A DNA stretch of 64,000 nt. It comes from Spirosoma sp. Lineage in GTDB: Bacteria > Bacteroidota > Bacteroidia > Cytophagales > Spirosomataceae. The stretch spans positions 434,001 to 498,000 of the forward strand of contig NZ_JAPLET010000019.1 of the NCBI RefSeq assembly GCF_026391055.1, in the 5' to 3' direction. Below, piece by piece: positions 53,904-63,040 of this stretch. The notes beneath the pieces are model-generated. The model saw nothing but the letters and a program-made list of their open reading frames with translations, was not told the origin of the DNA and searched no databases. Within the stretch, counting starts at the first letter, position 1; the number at the start of each line of letters is the position of its first letter. Position numbers and translations under genes: made by a program.

Positions 53904-54791
53904 ATGAAAATCATTATAACCGGTTCGTTAGGCAATGTTGGCCAGCCGCTGGCTACCCACTTAGTAGAGCAAGGGCATGGAGTGACGGTCATTAGTAGCC
54001 AGACCGATAGGCAATCGGCCATCAACGAGTTGGGGGCAACGCCAGCCATCGGGTCTCTGGAAGATGTTAACTTCTTAACGACGACGTTTATCGGAGCGGA
54101 TGCGGTCTTTTGTATGGTTCCCCCCAACATCAACGTACCCGATTCACGGGCCTACTATCAGGGCATTGGGCGTTGCTATGTACAGGCCGTTAAAGAATCG
54201 GGCGTCAAGCGGGTCGTTCACCTGAGCAGTTGGGGGGGGCATCTAAGCGAGGGCACTGGCTTTATCGCTGGCTCCCATGATGTCGAGCAGTTATTTAATA
54301 CACTAATGGATGTCGCCATTACACACTTGCGGGCTGGATCCATGTATTACAACTTATACGCCTTTATGGATATGATCAAACAGGTAGGCTTTATGGGTAC
54401 CAATTACGGGGATGATGACCTAGTGGCGATGGTAGCTCCGGTTGATATTGCCGCGGCTGCCGCCGAAGAACTGGGCCGCTCAGCCAACGGCCACGACGTG
54501 CGTTATGTCGTCAGCGGGGAGTATACGGCTAACGAAGCGGCCCGTATCCTGGGCGCGGCCATTGGTAAGCCCGATCTGCGCTGGATGACGTTCACCGACG
54601 AGCAAACCCAGCATGGTCTGGAGCAGAACGGCATACCGCCCCACGTAGCGACTGGATTAGTTGAACTGGGAGCCAGCATCCACAACGGACGCCTAGGCGA
54701 GCACTACCAACAAGACAAACCCCGTACGATGGGTAAAGTCAAGCTGGCCGAGTTTGCCCAAGAATTTGCCGCTGCCTATGCGCGCGCCTAA
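53904..54791 (+). CDS. NmrA-like NAD(P)-binding protein
   Basis: A 295-residue atypical short-chain dehydrogenase. The N-terminal nucleotide motif is ITGSLGNVGQPLATHLVEQG, followed by GADAVFCMVPP and GVKRVVHLSSWGGHL, as in NmrA/SDRa5 proteins that act as NAD(P)H sensors or quinone-type reductases. The usual Tyr-x-x-x-Lys pair is not evident, which fits the non-catalytic or atypical class. It is followed by an AraC-type gene (now broken) on the same strand. Confidence 0.85.
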   Translation: MKIIITGSLGNVGQPLATHLVEQGHGVTVISSQTDRQSAINELGATPAIGSLEDVNFLTTTFIGADAVFCMVPPNINVPDSRAYYQGIGRCYVQAVKESGVKRVVHLSSWGGHLSEGTGFIAGSHDVEQLFNTLMDVAITHLRAGSMYYNLYAFMDMIKQVGFMGTNYGDDDLVAMVAPVDIAAAAAEELGRSANGHDVRYVVSGEYTANEAARILGAAIGKPDLRWMTFTDEQTQHGLEQNGIPPHVATGLVELGASIHNGRLGEHYQQDKPRTMGKVKLAEFAQEFAAAYARA

Positions 54792-54830
54792 TTCGCAATT
54801 GGCAGCCGGTGAATCGAAAGTCGGCTGACC

Positions 54831-55781
54831 GTGTTCGGTACTGAAGAAAACAGTAATCGCTGCCTCGTGAAAAACGCTCAACCGCATAAACTAGACACTC
54901 TCTCGGCGTTTCATCAGTTTTGGGGGCTTCCCAAACCCGAGCATCCTTTAATCAGCGTCATCAATTTTGACGCCCTTAACCACCGGGCGGAACCCTCCTT
55001 TCTCACGCTGATCAGCAATTTTTATTCAATCGCCTTAAAACGAATCTCAACGGGTAAGCTCAAATACGGTCAGCTACCTTACGATTTTGACGAAGGCGTC
55101 ATGATGTTTATGGCACCCGGTCAGGTGTTGACCATCGAAACGGATGCCCCCGGGAGCTCGGCGGGTTGGTTACTTCTGATTCACCCCGATTTCCTGTGGC
55201 ATACGCCCCTGGCCAAAATCATCCGCCAATACGCGTTTTTTAGCTACGCTGTTCATGAAGCCCTGCACCTATCGGAAAAAGAAGAGGGCCTGTTGGTCAG
55301 CATCATCCAACAGATTGAGCAGGAATACCAGGCCCGGATTGATAGGTTTAGCCAACGCGTTATGCTCAATTTGGTTGAGCTATTATTGACCTACTCAGAC
55401 CGCTTTTATCAGCGACAATTTATTACCCGCAAAATCACCAACCATCAACTGCTCAGCCGCCTGGAGGCCATTTTGACGGACTACTTCAACAGCGATGCCC
55501 TAGCCCGCAACGGTCCGCCTACGGTACCCTACATCGCTGATAGGTTGAACGTATCGCCAAATTACTAGAGCATTCTGTTAAAACTGCTAACCGGTCAGAG
55601 CACGCAACACCATATCCATGACAAGCTAATCGAGCGGGCCAAGGAGAAGCTCTCTACCACCGATTTATCGGTCAGTGAAATTGCCTATGCGTTAGGCTTC
55701 GAGCATGCGCCCTCGTTCAGCAAACTCTTTAAAAGCAAAACGAATTTATCCCCCTTGGCCTTTCGACAATCGTTTAATTAA
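54831..55781 (+). pseudogene. AraC-family regulator interrupted by an in-frame stop
   Basis: The frame encodes an AraC-type sensor region (VMMFMAPGQVLTIETDAPG... residues ~85-110) and the first HTH up to VPYIADRLNVSPNY. A TAG at 55566-55568 stops it exactly where relatives have Leu in SPNYLSxLLK. The same frame then continues without break through SILLKLLTGQSTQHHIHDKL and the second HTH (SVSEIAYALGFEHAPSFSKLF) to a TAA at 55779. A single base change from a Leu TTG would explain it. The start is uncertain (GTG at 54831 or the GTG at 54867). Confidence 0.85.
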
Positions 55782-55805
55782 ACGAACCACCCTGTTTACT
55801 TCCTA

Positions 55806-56066
55806 ATGACCAAAACTCGATTAGAAGCGTTCAGTGATGGCGTTCTAGCCATCATCATCACGATTATGGTGCCAGACATCAAAGTGCCCGAAGGTGTCAA
55901 CTGGGCGGACTTAAAACCGCTGCTTCACCAGACGCTGAGCTACGTACTGAGTTTCCCATTTTTGGGCATTTACTGGGGCAATCACCATCACCTGGTACAC
56001 ACGGTAGTGCGGGTGAGCCCGGCCAGGGAGGCTATCAAGCAACAGGAAGTGTGCATCAAACGATAA
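55806..56066 (+). pseudogene. Truncated TMEM175-family potassium-channel-like gene
   Basis: The first ~68 residues match bacterial TMEM175 (DUF1211): RLEAFSDGVLAIIITIMV with the FSD signature, then LSYVLSFPFLGIYWGNHHHLVHT. Family members are about 200 aa with six helices. Here the sequence departs from the family after VHTVV and stops after 86 codons, leaving only about two helices. It is probably a fragment left by a deletion or rearrangement next to the convergent reductase gene. Confidence 0.75.
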
Positions 56067-56074
56067 CTGATTAC

Positions 56075-56698
56075 CTAAGTTAGCGTAACCTGTTGACCTA
56101 AGTAGTCTCTCCGTTCAGCCTCATCAATTAGATAAGTCGCCACTGCCTTGCGGCTGATCCTGCCGACTTTCATGCCGCGCCGAAGCGCAGGAAACAACTG
56201 ATAGGGTCTAGCATCCGCCTGATTGGTCAATATGCCCGGTCGTATAATTTCCCAGTTCAACTGACTACGGGTAATCAGTTCCTCCATCCGAGTCTTATCC
56301 TGGTACTGGTCCTTTAGAAAAAGGTGGATCACCGCTTTCATAAACCAGCCTAAGTAGCGCTCACTATCCCCGGCTCCGAAACCGGTAATGATTAAAATAG
56401 GGTTGTGATAGCCAGTTTCCTGGGCCACTGCGATTAACGCTTTTGCGATGTCGGAAAAGAGCGTTGTCCCTTTCTTGGCTTTAGTGCCAACCGTGATGAG
56501 CAGAACATCGGCGAACTGCATTGCTTTTTGTAAATCGCCTGGGTTGGTAGCACTCCCGCTAACTTTAGTCAGCCTCGGATGATCGGCTAAGGTGCTCGCA
56601 GAAGGAGACAGGGCCAGCACATGATGCCCTCTCGCCAGGGCCAGGGCTACCGTCTCCCGACCAATGCCCGCCCCAGCGCCGACAACGGCAATAGTCAT
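56075..56698 (-). CDS. NAD(P)-binding protein of the atypical SDR/NmrA type
   Basis: A 207-residue protein with a Rossmann motif VVGAGAGIGRETVALALARG at the N-terminus, then DVLLITVGTKAKKG and a long C-terminal region with WEIIRPGILTNQAD, typical of flavin-reductase/BLVRB-like SDRs. The ATG at 56698 is used; longer frames to 56773 would overlap the upstream phosphatase gene. It overlaps that gene by 4 bp (ATGA), so the two are translationally coupled. Confidence 0.82.
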   Translation of the reverse strand: MTIAVVGAGAGIGRETVALALARGHHVLALSPSASTLADHPRLTKVSGSATNPGDLQKAMQFADVLLITVGTKAKKGTTLFSDIAKALIAVAQETGYHNPILIITGFGAGDSERYLGWFMKAVIHLFLKDQYQDKTRMEELITRSQLNWEIIRPGILTNQADARPYQLFPALRRGMKVGRISRKAVATYLIDEAERRDYLGQQVTLT

Positions 56699-57498
56699 AG
56701 TTGAGGGTTGGTTGAGGTTAGAAAGGTGTTCACCGCTGTTGGCGTACCCACCAGTAAGCCAGGGGTACCCCACGTCCAGGGTTTACCATCCGAGGAGAGA
56801 ATCAACGCGCCAGCCTCCTGCGCTATTAGCATGCCCGCCAGCCAATTATGGGTGTCCAGATCCGCCTGCAAAAACAGATCAATCCGGCCCGCCCCCACAT
56901 ACGCTAGTTGCAGGCCGTGGGGACCGTAATTTCTGACAACGCCAAATGCACCCAGCAGGGCTGAGAAAGCCTTCTCAGACTTTGTTTGCCAGTGGGCATC
57001 CGTTTTCAACTGATGGCCATATTCCCAAACCGCCAGCATATGGAGCGGGTCCGTTTTTCGACTGAGTTCAAGTTTGGTTTGCCCCAGATAAGCACCCTGA
57101 CCTTCCAGCGCCCAGAACATCTCGTCCTGTAATGGATCATACACAACGGCAAAGTGAGGACGCCCCTGCTGAATCAACACTAAATTAATCGTCCAACCGG
57201 CAAGGTGTTGTATGTATTGAACCGCACCGTCCATGGTATCACAGAGCCAATACTGAGCAAGCGGAGCGGGTGTACGCTGTGATTCACCATCAAATTCGTT
57301 GTCGTCAACCCAGTCAATCCTGGAGGCTATTGGATTGATTCGCTCCTGTAAGGCGTTCAGACTACGCTTTTCAATCGATTCCAAATCAGCCATGAAGCTG
57401 TCTGGGGTTTGGGGAATGGCCTTTTTTCTGAAATCCGGCAGGAAGAGGGTTCCAACCTCTCTGACCTTGTCTATAATACACTGATAATCAATGTCCAT
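56695..57498 (-). CDS. Inositol monophosphatase-family protein
   Basis: A 267-residue member of the IMPase/FBPase superfamily. The metal-binding motif DPxDGT appears as CDTMDGAVQ, and the GEE-like motif appears as DDNEFDGE. The usual C-terminal WDxAA motif is altered: the segment reads DTHNWLAGMLIAQEAG, so the third metal-ligand Asp is shifted or missing. Members hydrolyse phosphate from inositol phosphates, PAP or sugar phosphates; activity here is uncertain. The ATG at 57498 is preferred; 57504 is also possible. Confidence 0.8.
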   Translation of the reverse strand: MDIDYQCIIDKVREVGTLFLPDFRKKAIPQTPDSFMADLESIEKRSLNALQERINPIASRIDWVDDNEFDGESQRTPAPLAQYWLCDTMDGAVQYIQHLAGWTINLVLIQQGRPHFAVVYDPLQDEMFWALEGQGAYLGQTKLELSRKTDPLHMLAVWEYGHQLKTDAHWQTKSEKAFSALLGAFGVVRNYGPHGLQLAYVGAGRIDLFLQADLDTHNWLAGMLIAQEAGALILSSDGKPWTWGTPGLLVGTPTAVNTFLTSTNPQL

Positions 57499-57584
57499 TC
57501 TCATTATTTTGCTACATGTTAGGATAGGACAAAGGTAAAACTCAGCCTTCACGGCAAACAGAACAGAACACAGGATTCATGGTC

Positions 57585-58442
57585 CTATTCACGGTATTTG
57601 ATCCTGAATTGAAGGGGAGACAGTTGCGTATGTTTTTTAAAGAGTTTGCCAAAGTAGATGGGATCTTCGTATCCAAGCTGGTGACTGATCTCACTGACCG
57701 TATGCTCGGTGTAAACTAAAAGTCGTTTGGCTTCCAGCACACTGCGCCCCTGAATATGAGTGGATACCGACTGGCCCGAGCGCTTGCGAATCGTATCATT
57801 GAAATAGACCGGCGACAGCGAAAGATGATTGGCATAGTGATGCGGGTTTTTCCATTCGATGTAGTGGGCCTCCAGCAATAGCCTGAATTGCTGGTAAATG
57901 AGGCTGCTTCGATCAATTTTTTCAGTCAGGCGGTGTTGCGAACTGGCTACCGAAAGTACCAGATTGAACAGGGCATGAGCAAAACTGACGAGTGCCCGCT
58001 GGCCAAAAACATCCCTATTGACGGTTACTAGTGAGTCTATTGCCTGCAGTACCCCAGCTAGTTGATGCATGGTGGGCGCATCCTGGTCAACCGGGATGAC
58101 CCCGGTGGCATAGGTATACAAAAGATCAATTAGTTCAGCGGGTAAAAGATTGGGGTCAATATTGAGCAGCCAACCCGTTGCGTCGGCGATGGCCTCAACC
58201 TGATGGACCTGCTCGGGTCTGACAACGAGGATGGCGGGGTGGTTGATGGTAACCGGTTCGAAGTCGATCCTTGCCTTAAAAGAACCCGATGTAAGTAGCA
58301 GCAGGGTAAAGTGATCATCCCGATGTGGGATTCCTACATCATGTCTCGTATAATGACCATGTTGGTTCAGATTGGCGATCAGTATACCCTTGTGAGCTTC
58401 AGGGCTAAGGCTATACCGGGGTATGTGGGCAGTTGAGGTCAA
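57585..58442 (-). CDS. AraC-family transcriptional regulator
   Basis: A 285-residue regulator with an N-terminal cupin-like domain (DDHFTLLLLTSGSFKARIDF) and a C-terminal double HTH (HHYANHLSLSPVYFNDTIRKRSGQS and TVSEISHQLGYEDPIYFGKLFKKHT). No in-frame ATG exists at the 5' end, so a TTG at 58442 is the likely start. It lies upstream of the phosphatase/reductase pair on the same strand and may control it. Confidence 0.9.
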   Translation of the reverse strand: MTSTAHIPRYSLSPEAHKGILIANLNQHGHYTRHDVGIPHRDDHFTLLLLTSGSFKARIDFEPVTINHPAILVVRPEQVHQVEAIADATGWLLNIDPNLLPAELIDLLYTYATGVIPVDQDAPTMHQLAGVLQAIDSLVTVNRDVFGQRALVSFAHALFNLVLSVASSQHRLTEKIDRSSLIYQQFRLLLEAHYIEWKNPHHYANHLSLSPVYFNDTIRKRSGQSVSTHIQGRSVLEAKRLLVYTEHTVSEISHQLGYEDPIYFGKLFKKHTQLSPLQFRIKYRE

Positions 58443-58701
58443 GGAGTTGTTCGTTTTACCAGACCCGCAAAGTTAATGACCATAGGGTTGATCGGTTTAC
58501 GTGATTGGCCGTACATGTTGTTGGGCGACGCTGCCTTTATCTCTGTCAACACGCCTACTCAGGACGATGGGCCCTTCCCGGTGAAGCTACTGACATTGGG
58601 CGGCTCACAGCACAGATAGTGAATAAACCAGACCAAATTGCGTACTTTCAGGATGTCGGCTTCGGCTAGGCCCGTATTCATTGATCAATCTGTTATTATT
58701 C

Positions 58702-59571
58702 ATGCCTAAACCAATTCCAACGTACCCATTAAGCAACCTGTCAAATCAACTGGATGATGAAACGGACGTCTTCCTGTTAGATACCAAAGTAGAGCAGCCT
58801 AAATCAGCCGTCAATGTGCCATTTCGACTAAATTATTATGGAGTCGGTATCTGTATAAGCGGCAAAGCCGAACTCAAAGCCAATTTAGAAACCTACACCG
58901 TTGAGCCCGGCTCTTTAGTCATCCTGCCTCCCCAGGTTATTCGTCAGTTTGTACATCGGTCCAACGAGTTCAGCGTGCTATCGATCTTTTTTACCCTGGA
59001 CTTTATTTCCAGGAACAGTACGATCAACATCGATCGCTTTCCTTTTTTTGAGCTCGATGCCGTTCACGTGTTTCGACCAGCCAAACAGTCCGCCGAGCAG
59101 CTTGAAATATTGCTTCGGTTCATCAAGCACAAATACGATACCCCGCACCCGTTTCGGCAGGAAATTCTCAGGAATGCGATCCATATCGTCTTATATGATC
59201 TGGCTGCTCTCTACCATCATCAGGCTCATCTGGCTCATTCGCTACAAACCCGAAATCAAACGATAACGGCCGCCTTTAAGAAATTAATTAATCAACACTT
59301 TCTTACCCAGCGAAGCGTAGCGTTTTATGCCACAACGCTTTCGATCACTCCGAAACATTTATCCGAAACGGTAAAACAGGTAACGGGTAAAACGGCCGGT
59401 GAGTGGATCGCCAGTCGGGTCATTATGGAAGCCAAGGTCCTACTCCAGATTTCAGTAGTAAGCATTGCCCAGATTGCCAATCAACTTCATTTTGCCGACC
59501 AGTCTACGTTTGGCAAGTTTTTCAAAAATAATACCGGTATATCGCCCATGAGGTATCGACTTGGCCCGTAA
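58702..59571 (+). CDS. AraC-family transcriptional regulator
   Basis: A 289-residue regulator. The N-terminal cupin-like domain has LNYYGVGICISGKAELKANL and VEPGSLVILPPQV. The C-terminal double HTH reads QRSVAFYATTLSITPKHLSETVKQVTGK and SIAQIANQLHFADQSTFGKFFKN. The ATG at 58702 (MPKPIPTY) is favoured over the TTG at 58681. It precedes the NmrA-like gene by about 100 bp on the same strand and is its likely regulator. Confidence 0.9.
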   Translation: MPKPIPTYPLSNLSNQLDDETDVFLLDTKVEQPKSAVNVPFRLNYYGVGICISGKAELKANLETYTVEPGSLVILPPQVIRQFVHRSNEFSVLSIFFTLDFISRNSTINIDRFPFFELDAVHVFRPAKQSAEQLEILLRFIKHKYDTPHPFRQEILRNAIHIVLYDLAALYHHQAHLAHSLQTRNQTITAAFKKLINQHFLTQRSVAFYATTLSITPKHLSETVKQVTGKTAGEWIASRVIMEAKVLLQISVVSIAQIANQLHFADQSTFGKFFKNNTGISPMRYRLGP

Positions 59572-59677
59572 CCTAATTTCCGTGTTTTCGGCTAAAAGTC
59601 CCGCCTTTTCTCCCTTTTTTGGCAGGGCTTATGGAGAGACCTTTGTGGTCTACTTTTACCCGTAAATCAACTGAAAC

Positions 59678-60535
59678 ATGGTACTTGTTACCGGCGCCAC
59701 CGGTCAAGTCGGTAAGGAGCTTTGCCGACTTTTGGCCCAATCACATATCCCTGCCAGAGCGATGTGCCGCCACCAGGAACAATTCACGCAATTTACCCAA
59801 ATCGGCCTGGAGGCTGTTCAGGGCGACTTTGGCCAACCGGATCAGCTTCGGAAAGCTATGCAGGGCTGCCAGCAGCTATTTCTACTGACGCCCCCAGTGC
59901 CCCAACAAGCGCAATGGGAACGATTGACCATTGATCTGGCGGTAGAAACCGGCATTCAGCGAATTGTCAGAGTTTCGGCAGCTGACGCTAATTTAACCAC
60001 TAAAGTGCCCTGGGCTAAAGCGCATGCGGAGGCCGATCATTACCTGCGCAGCAAGCCTATTGACTGGACCATTATTCGCCCGGTGGCGTTCATGCAAAAC
60101 TTTTTGGAACTGGCCCACCCGATTGCCCGGGGAATCTTACCGCACATGACCGGTGATGGCCAGCTTAGTTATATCGACTCCCGGGATATTGCCGCCGTTG
60201 CCAGGCAGTTGCTGACCCAGCCGGGGCACCAGGGAGCGGTTTATTTTTTAACGGGTCCAGACTCACTCAGCTTAGGAGATATTGCCACGTGCTTAACAGA
60301 AGTCCTGGGTCACCCGGTCAGGGCGATTCAGTTGGCGGTAGAGGATATGCGTGAACAGCTAAAATCAGCCAGCTTGTCAGATTGGTACATTAACGGGCTA
60401 ATCGAGCAGTATGCCCTCGTAGCGGGCGGATATGATATTGATACGACCGAAGAAGTAAAGCGCCTGACCGGTCAGCCCCCCCGCACATTTGCCCAGTTTG
60501 CCCGGGACTATCACCAGGAACTGGAGGCTGATTAA
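59678..60535 (+). CDS. NmrA-like NAD(P)-binding oxidoreductase
   Basis: A 285-residue protein of the NmrA/SDRa type: LVTGATGQVGKELCRLLAQ at the N-terminus, then GCQQLFLLTPPVPQQ, RIVRVSAADANL and WTIIRPVAFMQNFLE, typical of NAD(P)H:quinone reductase-like QorB homologues. It is 31% shorter on catalytic residues than classical SDRs: no Tyr-x-x-x-Lys is visible. It forms a pair with the AraC gene just upstream. Confidence 0.87.
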   Translation: MVLVTGATGQVGKELCRLLAQSHIPARAMCRHQEQFTQFTQIGLEAVQGDFGQPDQLRKAMQGCQQLFLLTPPVPQQAQWERLTIDLAVETGIQRIVRVSAADANLTTKVPWAKAHAEADHYLRSKPIDWTIIRPVAFMQNFLELAHPIARGILPHMTGDGQLSYIDSRDIAAVARQLLTQPGHQGAVYFLTGPDSLSLGDIATCLTEVLGHPVRAIQLAVEDMREQLKSASLSDWYINGLIEQYALVAGGYDIDTTEEVKRLTGQPPRTFAQFARDYHQELEAD

Positions 60536-60793
60536 CTAAGCCAAAGCAAGTGTTAACTAACGTGAAAAATGAATGTATTCGATGACAAAAATTAGCCATA
60601 ATCAGTCCTCGAACTGTCCGTTATTCACGTAAACTGATTTTTCGTCGCTACACCCGCTGCGTCGGCTACACTGTCAGGCTTCACCGTCATTAGGGTAGCC
60701 ATCTGTCTGCTGCTGAAACGCTCTCTGTCAGGATAGGGTAGGGGTTCTCACTTGGCTTAACAGCGTGTATACATTCTTAATTTGTTCTTTAGC

Positions 60794-61882
60794 ATGTCAT
60801 TTGTTAATTATAGCCCGCAGGTCGAACAGCCAATTGCGGATGAAACAGCGATTCTGGCTCACATTGAGCAGGTGGTCATTGAGATGGCTCAGGCCGCAAC
60901 CGCTAAGTATGGCCGAGCGATGCATGGTACGCATGCCAAGGCGGTTGGGCTACTGAAAGGCCAATTGACGGTGCTCGATGATCTGCCCTCTGAACTTAGG
61001 CAAGGTATGTTTGCTGAAGTTGGGCGTCAGTACGAAGTCGTGGTTCGGTTTTCACCCGGCCCGCCAGTGCCTATTTCGGACAAAGCGTCCGGTCAGCGGG
61101 GGATGTCGATCAAGGTACTGGGAGTAGTTGGGGAACATCTGACCCAAAGCCAGGAGCAGACTACGCAAGACTGGGTGTTAGCGGTTGATAAGGCATTTAA
61201 TGCAGCGGATGCCCGGGCCTTTCTCAAGTTCTTCCAGTTTCCAGCCGCCAAGTCGCCTACTATACCCGAAAAAGTCATTGTGGCCGGTTCCCAAATTGCC
61301 CGCGGTCTTGAGGCCGTTCTGGAGAGCGTGGGGCTGGAAAGTCCTAATCTAAAGTTCTTCGGCCGACCACCCCGCCACCCCCTGAGTGATAGTTACTACA
61401 GTCAAGCGGCCGTTCGATACGGTACTTACATTGCTAAACTGGCGGCATTTCCCACGGCGGAGATGGTGGACCTCATTGGCGAACCAGCCCTAGAGGTAAT
61501 GGAGGACGAAACCTTACGTCATGTGATGAATGCTTATTTTGCCGACCACGAAGCGCAATTTGACATTAGGGTTCAACTCTGTACTGATTTGGTGAGTATG
61601 CCTGTTGAGGATACTTCCGTCGAATGGCCCGAAACGCAAAGTCCCTACCGAACTGTAGGGCGTCTGGTTTTACCTCGGCAACGGGCCTATTCGGAAACGA
61701 AGCGAGCTGAGTTCGATGAGCGGCTGTCGTTCAACCCGGCCCATGCCCTCGTGGAGCATCAGCCCCTAGGCTCGGTTATGCGGGCTCGGATGCAGGTTTA
61801 CGCGGCCACTCAGCGGTATCGGCAGACTACGAATCAAGTCGACGAGTTAGAGCCTCAACATCTGTCTGACTTACCCGATTAG
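60794..61882 (+). CDS. Catalase-family heme protein
   Basis: A 362-residue protein of the small catalase-like group. The N-terminal HGTHAKAVGLLKG segment is the equivalent of the catalase distal-His region; VVRFSPGPPVPISDKASGQRGMSIKVLG follows the catalase N-terminal barrel pattern. The C-terminal MRARMQVYAATQRYRQ resembles the proximal heme-ligand (R-x-x-x-Y) motif. Members lack the long C-terminal part of true catalases and act on peroxides or have unknown roles. The ATG at 60794 is preferred over the upstream start at 60782. Confidence 0.8.
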   Translation: MSFVNYSPQVEQPIADETAILAHIEQVVIEMAQAATAKYGRAMHGTHAKAVGLLKGQLTVLDDLPSELRQGMFAEVGRQYEVVVRFSPGPPVPISDKASGQRGMSIKVLGVVGEHLTQSQEQTTQDWVLAVDKAFNAADARAFLKFFQFPAAKSPTIPEKVIVAGSQIARGLEAVLESVGLESPNLKFFGRPPRHPLSDSYYSQAAVRYGTYIAKLAAFPTAEMVDLIGEPALEVMEDETLRHVMNAYFADHEAQFDIRVQLCTDLVSMPVEDTSVEWPETQSPYRTVGRLVLPRQRAYSETKRAEFDERLSFNPAHALVEHQPLGSVMRARMQVYAATQRYRQTTNQVDELEPQHLSDLPD

Positions 61883-61957
61883 GTGTCAACACAGCACGTG
61901 GCCCATGATATACTGCCTTTTATTTGTTTATCTGTATGCTACTAAATAATGTTAGTG

Positions 61958-61983
61958 TCTCGTAAAAACGCTCCAAATTGAGA
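61958..61983 (+). repeat. Dispersed TCTCA-AAACGCTCC-TGAGA motif, copy D
   Basis: TCTCG, 3 nt, AAACGCTCC, 4 nt, TGAGA (26 bp), 76 bp after the catalase-like stop codon. The 10-mer TGAATAAGCA (61998-62007) follows it and also occurs next to copy E. Confidence 0.7.
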
Positions 61984-62100
61984 CGAGTAACCATTCTTGA
62001 ATAAGCAACCTTCAGAAACAACGAAGTATTCTTGATCTGCGCCCTAAATGGGGCGTTTAATGAAATGGTGTTTTTGATATCTGTTAACTTCTATCCATAG

Positions 62101-62865
62101 CATACACGGTCGCTGGACGACCGAATTACGGACTACCTGCCTGAATTAAAAAAGAATACCGCCTTCCGGAGTATTACTGTTCGTCATCTGCTTACCATGA
62201 ATTCAGGACTGGCCTTCAAGCGGAAAGGCGGAGGTATGCTGTCTGATTTATTTTCGGATGAAGCCCTGTACTACTACACGGACAATAGCAAACGTCAATT
62301 ACTGACGAGTAAAGTATCGTTCAGGCCCGGAACGCAATGGCAGTATAAGAATATTGACCCCCTTTTACTGGGTTGGCTTCTTGAAGCGGCAACCCATCAG
62401 CGGTTAGCCCTCTACACGCAAACTAAACTCTGGCAACCCATGGGAGCGGCTTACCCTGCCAGTTGGGGAGTTGACCATGCCGGAGGACTGGCCAATACCG
62501 CTAGCAGCTTTCAAACGACGCCCCTTGATTTAGCCAGGATCGGTCGTCTTTTTTTGCTGGCTGAACATGGCGGCAAAACACCCGTAGTATCAGCAAATTG
62601 GTTAAGTCAGTTAACTCACCTTGATCAAACGAATAATTCGCCACCAAAAGGGTGGACACAGACTCGTCATCAGTAATATTGGTGGCTTCCTCAACAAAAA
62701 CCAACCGGGGATTTTGCGACTGAGGGAATGCTTGGCCAACGACTTTATGTCGATCCCGCTACGCATACAATCATTGTCCATTTCGCAGGAGGTGGTGCGG
62801 GTGATTATCCATATCGAAAAGTGACCGCTTTCCTGTCTAACAGACCTTTCATTTATCCAAGATAG
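62101..62865 (+). pseudogene. Truncated beta-lactamase-family serine hydrolase
   Basis: The frame opens in the middle of a class-C-type serine hydrolase: SLDDRITDYLPELKKNTAF, ITVRHLLTMNSGLAF, the YxN motif in QWQYKNIDPLLLGWLLEAA and FQTTPLDLARIGRLFLLA. The N-terminal part with the catalytic SxxK is missing. A TAA at 62674-62676 breaks the frame, which then continues in phase (YWWLPQQKPTGDF, then VHFAGGGAGDYPY) to a TAG at 62863. It cannot be active. Confidence 0.85.
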
Positions 62866-63040
62866 TTGGTTGTCTAAATCATTTAGAGTTTTTTTTGCTG
62901 ATAAGTATACTGGTAGCGACCATCATAGAATAGCTTTAATATCGGCAATAAATCCGTTCAGGTTAATTGTTCATAAGTGCGCACTTAGGTTTGGCTTACT
63001 ATAACCAAACAGGTTGACTGTAAGAGTTATAGGATTAATT

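Noticed and set aside
60712..60734. Possible sixth copy of the dispersed motif (AAACGCTC near 60717)
   Set aside because: The core is present but the TCTCA/TGAGA inverted ends are missing.
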